64,000 nt of DNA. It comes from Osedax fenrisi. Its lineage: Eukaryota > Annelida > Polychaeta > Sabellida > Siboglinidae. This document shows positions 58,203 through 64,000 of the stretch, piece by piece. The notes below the pieces were generated by a model. The model saw nothing but the letters and a program-made list of their open reading frames with translations. It made no database searches and was not told where the DNA came from. The position numbers and the translations under genes are program-made. The stretch spans positions 29,429,045 to 29,493,044 of the forward strand of contig OZ025245.1 in the NCBI GenBank assembly GCA_964019155.1, given 5' to 3'. Positions within the stretch are counted from its first letter, which is position 1. Every line of letters begins with the position of its first letter.

Positions 58203-58314
58203 TCATAACGGATGGGTTCACTTCGGGATATATTGCAGCTAAAAAAAACAGAAGGATAAAACTAAACCATGGAAATCAAACAACCAAAAAATATCAACCC
58301 GCAAATATATACAT

Positions 58315-58350
<36 letters not shown>

Positions 58351-58426
58351 TATTGTATTATACAATGTATATATAACAAGTATTTTACCATACGCTGTAA
58401 TTTACATTCTCAACCCGTCTTTATGA
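58203..58426. mobile_element. Small TIR element, family TCATAACGGATGGGTT, copy 2
   Basis: Left TCATAACGGATGGGTT, right inverse TCATAAAGACGGGTT. The core has TATTGCAGCTAAAAAAAAC and AATCAAACAACCAAAAAATA, followed by (TA)n. About 224 bp. Confidence 0.8.
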
Positions 58427-58628
58427 TCGGACACAAAATATCTCTAATACAATTTATTGAATAAATATTTTATAATCAATCATAATATCAATATAATATT
58501 TTTTGTTTGTTACATTGAGCGGTCTAATCATACATTTACCTAATCATGTGATAAAATATATATTTTAATAAATAAATACAATAATATAATCTACTATTGA
58601 TAATTATTAATTATAATTGAATAACTTA

Positions 58629-59040
58629 TAAGGGAAGGAAGGGTAATTTGGCAGATGCGGGTAATTTGGCTGACTCTAATATCTCAGAAACTATTAATGA
58701 TACCAAAAAAAATTCTATAAACAATTTATAGTATTTCATAATATCTTTAAGAATAGTTAAAATTTATTTTAATAAATAATCAATAATTATTAGTATTTAT
58801 TGATTTTTATTAAAATCCGGAATTTAAACAAAATAGGTGTTTGTTAATCTGTTTGTCATTTCATAAATACATGTTGGATTGTGATATTTTTTAAACCCAA
58901 ATAAAATATAATACGTTCTTGATTCTATATGTAAATATCTACATATTATATCAATATGATACAAAGCTATTGCTGAAATAACACCGTACGTCAAATCGGG
59001 TAATTTGGCCGATAAAAGTCGGGTAATTTGGCCGATCATT
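58629..59040. mobile_element. TA-GGGA element, phrase GGGTAATTTGGCCGAT (one end)
   Basis: TA-AGGGAAGGAAGGGTAATTTG, GCAGATGCGGGTAATTTGGC at the left. The phrase recurs twice as CGGGTAATTTGGCCGAT at 58989-59037. The left end lines up word for word in spacing with the element at 36875 (GGG...TTTTGG..GATGCGGG...TTTTGG..GA). No inverted right end found; (TA)n follows. Confidence 0.6.
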
Positions 59041-59187
59041 AACCAATCAGATATCAGATAGTAAAATGATAGAATGTATATACAAATTGAGGGTGTATCA
59101 TTGAATTGTATATAATTGTAATATATGATTTATAATATAGATGGCCATACCTCATATTTTAATATATATTTATATATTTCTATAAGG

Positions 59188-59256
<69 letters not shown>

Positions 59257-60570
59257 TACCTACATATATTAAAATCCATGTTATAATATTTGTTATATAC
59301 ATATATATATGAACATACCAGATTTGGTTGACATTTCTTGCATAATATTAATCATTTGGTAGACATGATTATTTGGAGGACAATTTCGTGTCCACCAAAT
59401 AGTTTAGGGCAATAATGTATAACTTTTGGTATAAATTTGACTTATAATAAAATTAAATAATTAATATATAGGAAATAAAGTTGTATATTATTTATTAATA
59501 ATTTAAAAATCAATAGAATGGGTAAGTTTAAATAATGATTGAATTTTCACTCTATATATATTGGATCCATAAAAATAACTGTTTAGTATACACACCATTT
59601 TCAATGAAATACGTAGTATTGTTGGATATATGTCTATAGGGAATTGATGGATTTAGACTTTATATTACATATGGATCATATATATAAAATAAAAAAATAA
59701 AATATTATATTGATAAAAAATATACATTTTAATTAATTTATTATTTATTTTTATTATATTTTGAAATAATAAATGGAATGATTCATAAATACTAAGGTAA
59801 TACAAGTATTTTTATTAATTTAAAATTTAATATTTAAAATTTAATAATCTTAAAATATATATTAAGATTATTATTAAATATATACTTAACATTTAAATAG
59901 AATAATGTTTAATTGTGTATTCAATATATAATTATATATATCCATAATAATGTGTATTAAAATATAAATATTTATAAATACTAAGGTAATACAAGTATTT
60001 TTATCAATTTAATATTTAAAATTTAATAATTTTAAAATATATATTAAGATTGTTAAATATATACTTACTATTTAAATATATAGAATAATTTGTAATTGTG
60101 AATTAAATATATAATTATATATATTCATAATCATGTGTATTAAGTAATTTATTAAGTAATTTATCGTGTAAGAAAAAAAATGTAAGATTTTAAATTTTAC
60201 CAGGTAACATTTTTAAATATTCTATTAATAATTAATTTAATTGAATTGGGTTTTACCAATAGTAGTTTCTAATAGTACACATACTATTAGTTGTTATTGT
60301 AAACTTTATATGGATAGTTATATTCAATATACTAATTAAATATAACATTGCATAATAGGATTATTATAATTATTATTATAATCATTATTATATTATAATG
60401 ATTATAGTCAAAATATAGTTTAAAAATAATCAACACACTAAAAGCCCACATACTTCATTATACGAATTAGTAATTACATAAATATATAGTATTCATGTCA
60501 TTATATAATTAATATAATATTATAAGAATACTCGTGTAATTTAAATAATTCGAATAAACATGTTACGGAC
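59041..60570. repeat. Gene-free AT-rich stretch with a ~188-bp tandem duplication
   Basis: 59785-59961 and 59974-60141 both begin ATAAATACTAAGGTAATACA and end AATGTGTATTAA or ATGTGTATTAA. (TA)n at 59193-59253. A patch at 59330-59400 repeats words on CATTTGGTAGACATGATTAT and its near-inverse. No genes. Confidence 0.6.
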
Positions 60571-60603
60571 ATAGACTCTATCAGTGATATAGTCTATCAT
60601 ATA

Positions 60604-60785
60604 GTCTGATACGTTAATATCAAAGAAGGCCGCCGATTATTATTATTATATTGTTAGAGTTCAATTTTTATTTTGGGGTTGTTTAATTTATTTGGTTTTG
60701 TTTTATTTTTCTGTATTTTTTAGCTGCATTATAATGAACTCTGACATTATTATAATAACAATCGGCGGCCTGCTTTAAGATAATT
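60604..60785. mobile_element. Hairpin element with GGCCGCCGATTATTATTA arms
   Basis: The left arm at about 60619-60663 and the right arm at 60735-60780 are inverted copies with few mismatches (AAGAAGGCCGCCGAT ... ATCGGCGGCCTGCTTT). The inside is the inverted core of the TCATAACGGATGGGTT family (TGTATTTTTTAGCTGCATTA, GGTTGTTTAATTTATTTGG). The AGTCTATCATATAGTCT words just outside are also mirrored. Confidence 0.7.
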
Positions 60786-60799
60786 CCTATAATAGACTA

Positions 60800-61515
60800 T
60801 ATCATATAGTATTAAAAAAATCACGATATTTAACCTAGTACCAGGTATATTATATAATATATATTATATTATAAATTATAATTTATAATATATAATAACT
60901 TATTAAATAAGATATACAAAATTGTCATACTTTTTTTTAATTTGTATACAACCTTATATTTATTTACATTTTTAATATAATTACTACTATATACTTCCAC
61001 TATATATATATTATATACATGGGAATACGGACGTTAGGCAAACATTAAATAACTATAAATATCAAATGTCACAAATGTGGCCAAGGTGTATGTCACTCTA
61101 ATTCATTATACGCTCTAATAGCGTATAATGTACCACTAAAACTGAAAATAAAATCTTAATGAGAAACATGTATATATGGAATAATTCCTTTTGAAAAATA
61201 TATTTATAAACCATTCGTATTAATATATATGATATTTACACATACGAGTACCATCCTATTTGCGTATTGATATTTGTGGGTTGTTTGATTTATTTTGTTT
61301 AGTTTTATTCTTCCGTTTTTTTAACAAGCACGCCTTGTGCTGTTATAATATATAATATAAATAATAGCGCCACGTAATGTTGCCATTTAATTTTTACCTA
61401 CCATCCGTATCATCCTATATATATATTAACCTTTATATGTAATAACATATATATTAACAACATTTTTAGATTATTATATTATTGAATGTATTAAATATTA
61501 ACAGGTAATGCCTTG
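60800..61515. other. AT-rich stretch with one orphan core repeat
   Basis: Contains the inverted core piece at 61272-61325 (GGTTGTTTGATTTATTTTGT, TTCTTCCGTTTTTTTAAC), a mirrored ATTATACGCTCTAATAGCGTATAAT near 61108-61132 and otherwise nothing recognised. Confidence 0.45.
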
Positions 61516-61522
61516 TACTTAT

Positions 61523-62563
61523 TGTTATATATTGTATTTATTTATATGCGACGATATTGTACATCTACGTGATATCAGCGAATATACGCATAGTGCCTGG
61601 TATCATAATGCACGTACATTCCTACCATCTCGCATGACCCCCCCCCCCCACGCGCAGACGGCTGTGTATATATAGCGGACCGCCGCTATGTATAATCACT
61701 TGAAGAATAAGTATAACCAATAAACGTACATAAGCCTTGACGTAACATCAATAAGCGTCCAACCTCACGTCCAATGAATATCATCCTGCCACGTCAACCA
61801 GTGAGAGCACGTTAGGAAACATCTACCCCACGCCCAATGACTATAAACAATCATGAACCCTACACCAACTCCTTCCTTCGATTGGCACAATGAAATTGGC
61901 TAGACGAGCTGAAAATGTTGTTTAACATTTTATTTACGTCCTCGCCATTGCCCACTACATCTGGTATGATATCCTGTACACCCTCGCCGTCACTCATGAC
62001 CTACGTGACGCCCCAGCCACTACCCACGACATCCGGTACGCTTTCGCCCTTGTCCACTATATCAGGTACATATTCGATACGCCCCCGCTGTCACCCACGA
62101 CATCTGTGACGCATCCGACATCACACATAATACCCGATATGTTCTCAACGTCACCCGTGACCCTCTCGATCTCACCCACAATATCCGTGACCCCCTCATC
62201 ATCACCCCCACCATCCGTGATGCCATACAGCACCATACACAATGCATGTATTGCCATCCCCATGACCACCTCCAACATGATATCCTTATTCCATACGTGA
62301 GAAGAGGGAATGACCCCAACCCCTCTTCGATAACCAATAGGGAGAAGAGGGGTTGTTATATATTTTATTTATATATATGCGTCGATATTGTACATCTACG
62401 TAATATCAGCGAATATACGCCTAGTGCCTGGTATCACGACGCACGTACAATGTACGTTTCTGCCGTCTCGCATTACCGCCCCACGCTCAGACATATGCGG
62501 TGGTCCGCTATATATAATATCTTGAAGAATAAGTCTAACCAATTAACGTAAATAAGCCTTGAC
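61523..62563 (+). mobile_element. Possible short non-autonomous LTR element
   Basis: Direct repeats 61523-61742 and 62354-62563 share TGTTATATATT, GATATTGTACATCTACGT, ATCAGCGAATATACGC, AGTGCCTGGTATCA, a TATATA box and AGAATAAGT...AACCAAT..ACGTA..TAAGCCTTGAC. The second is directly preceded by the purine tract AGGGAGAAGAGGGG. The inside (61915-62300) is a Ser/Pro/Thr-coding minisatellite. Missing: a clear PBS, CA ends and a target duplication. It might instead be a plain tandem duplication. Confidence 0.45.
61915..62300 (+). repeat. Ser/Pro/Thr-coding minisatellite
   Basis: Loose ~27-36-base units around CCCACGACATCCGTGACGC and CCCTCGCCGTCACTCATGAC. Plus frames read P-L-P-T-T-S-G-T-like repeats. 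GC-rich compared with the rest of the window. Not recognised as any protein. Confidence 0.5.
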
Positions 62564-62703
62564 ATTTTACTCCCATATATACACACAACTTAAGTGTAAT
62601 ATATTAGTATTAAACAACTTAGACAGTGATTAATACATAACAACAATTTATATATATATATAATAATTTTATATAATATATTATATGTATACACAAATAT
62701 CCA

Positions 62704-62733
<30 letters not shown>

Positions 62734-62734
<1 letters not shown>

Positions 62735-63250
62735 GACTAATGATCTCCTCTTCAACAATGATGGCGTACATACCGACCCCAAGTGTGAGAAGTTAATTCA
62801 ACAGATAACCTCACAAGATTCTCCGCAAGCCATTGATACTTATCATTATCATAATTATTACGCGATACCTATGAATTATAATTCATAGTTATCGCAAACT
62901 ACATGTGGCCCTTTAATAAAGACCTGTCACACCTTACGATACTTCTATGTTAACTTCTTAAAAAAGATGTCTAATACCTAATATATTCAATAACATGGAA
63001 GAATAAATATACTACTCTATCATATTATGCGACAAAGAAGAAGATAACAATTCAAGTAGACGCTTCATACAATTACTTTGACGCCATCCTCCTACATCCA
63101 TCCAACAAGACGAAATCCCCATCACCTTCGCATCTAAGATATTCAGCCCCGCTGAGACTCGTTATGTATATATCGAAAAATAAATGTAAGCCGTAATATT
63201 CGGAATCGAATGGTTTCACATTATTAAGTCTGACCACAAGTGCAGATGAT
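62734..63250 (+). pseudogene. Ty3/gypsy pol remnant (RT end and RNase H)
   Basis: The plus frame from 62734 includes NNDGVHTDPKCEKLIQQI, as in the RT thumb 'G-I-x-x-D-P-x-K' region. From 63030 comes ITIQVDASYNYFDAILLHPS, the RNase H start with its catalytic D. A frameshift in the K-T-K region follows, then FASKIFSPAETRYVY and FGIEWFH in other frames. Several stops. Unrelated in wording to the intact element's RNase H, so a different gypsy family. Confidence 0.7.
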
Positions 63251-63252
63251 CA

Positions 63253-64000
63253 CCAGGGTTGGGGTCAAATACACTTTATCAAATACAAATATAAATACAA
63301 ATATTTATTACATTTTTATACAAATATATATCAAATACAAATACAAAATACAAATATTAACACATTAAATATTAAATCATTTGATTTAATCATATTTTAA
63401 ATCATATGATTATATTTTATATAAAATAATAATCCTTATCCCTAGATTATATATATATATAGACATTGCATAGTTAGTGATTGATATGTATTGGATATAT
63501 GATATTAATAGGTTAATTAAAGCAATGTAGATAGGTGGTATAATTTTTAAATATTAAGGAGAAGACGTAGAATTAGAGTAATGAATGGATAAATAATATA
63601 TGAGTTCTAGAGAGAGAATCTAATATAAATATAAAATACAAATATTAAATCATAAAATAATAATTCCTATCTCTATACCAGATTGCATAATAATTAATTG
63701 AAATCTATTTTAATATATTTAATTCCTAAAGAAAATCAATAAAATAGAAAACTGTAAACAATAGACTGATTGCTTGGGATATTATAAGTTATAATTTATA
63801 ACACATACATATTCTATATAGAATATTAATTTATTTATATAGTATTCATAAAATTATTGTTCTATTATATTATTTGTATTATTTAATAAATGTATTCTTT
63901 AATATAAATGGTAAATATTTTGTTAATTTTTTTACATTCACAAATTAATTGTTTAAATTCTACATTCTATTAAATTATTAAATTAAAATATTTTTAAAAG
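63253..64000 (+). repeat. Dispersed repeat starting CAGGGTTGGGGTCAAATAC, copy 2
   Basis: Same start as 48291, then CAAATACAAATATAAATAC. The window ends in TTAAATTAAAATATTTTTAAAAG, matching the far part of copy 1. It is longer than copy 1 by an inner ~450-base AT-rich segment. Continues beyond the window. Confidence 0.5.

Noticed and set aside
1..64000. tRNA or rRNA genes
   Set aside because: No cloverleaf with A and B boxes or rRNA core sequence was noticed on reading both strands; a covariance search would be decisive.

Overview
The window is very AT-rich DNA (roughly three quarters A+T or more by eye) packed with long (TA)n tracts, spliced gene fragments, LINEs, LTR elements, TIR transposons and a Helitron. 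It is a nuclear animal genome. Hints toward an arthropod, probably an insect, are the Helitron filled with GGTTAGGTTGGGTTAAG units, a gene fragment resembling the insect-expanded DUF4806 family, and a BTB-BACK-Kelch gene. The species cannot be named from the sequence.

Layout. 1-174: 3' end of an unrecognised coding exon. 175-3.1 kb: AT-rich repeats. 3.1-5.2 kb: two LINE remnants (RTE-like and CR1-like). 5.2-8.1 kb: a foldback repeat, a 50-bp satellite and a truncated Ty3/gypsy relic on the minus strand (protease, Gag, leader repeats, PBS, LTR). 9.3-10.1 kb: LINE tail. 10.8-12.6 kb: decayed multi-exon gene (DUF4806-like). 12.8-15.5 kb: TIR/foldback elements and a 24-bp array. 15.8-17.4 kb: LINE pieces. 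19.3-21.0 kb: hAT-like element with a TTAA-flanked element inside. 21.1-23.3 kb: decayed LINE. 24-31 kb: satellites, LINE tails and another TTAA element. 32.0-39.25 kb: a 6-kb TIR element flanked flush by two copies of a ~570-bp sequence, carrying a triplicated exon, a LINE and a nested element. 39.5-41.8 kb: spliced BTB-BACK-Kelch gene with one frameshift (minus). 41.9-43.0 kb: two small TIR elements. 44.5-48.1 kb: a TIR element holding both a TTAA element and a 2.1-kb Helitron. 48.55-57.9 kb: one LINE (minus) split by a complete Ty3/gypsy element (50085-55632). 58-64 kb: small TIR elements, a possible short LTR element, a decayed gypsy pol piece and the start of another dispersed repeat.

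The best-preserved unit is the Ty3/gypsy element. Its two 322-bp LTRs look identical, and it keeps a PBS, a PPT, Gag with a 7-residue repeat domain and zinc knuckle, and Pol with protease, RT, RNase H and integrase active sites. Gag and Pol are joined through a classic -1 frameshift signal (slippery AAATTTT plus a perfect 16-bp stem). Host genes are few: the Kelch gene, the DUF4806-like relic and the fragment at the left edge. Everything else is mobile DNA in nested layers, which gives a relative age order. The least expected structures are the ~570-bp duplication flush with both ends of the 6-kb element, and a set of TIR elements sharing one terminal layout (TA-GGGGA, then a G-run 'phrase' repeated at the ends and inside) while each spells a different phrase.
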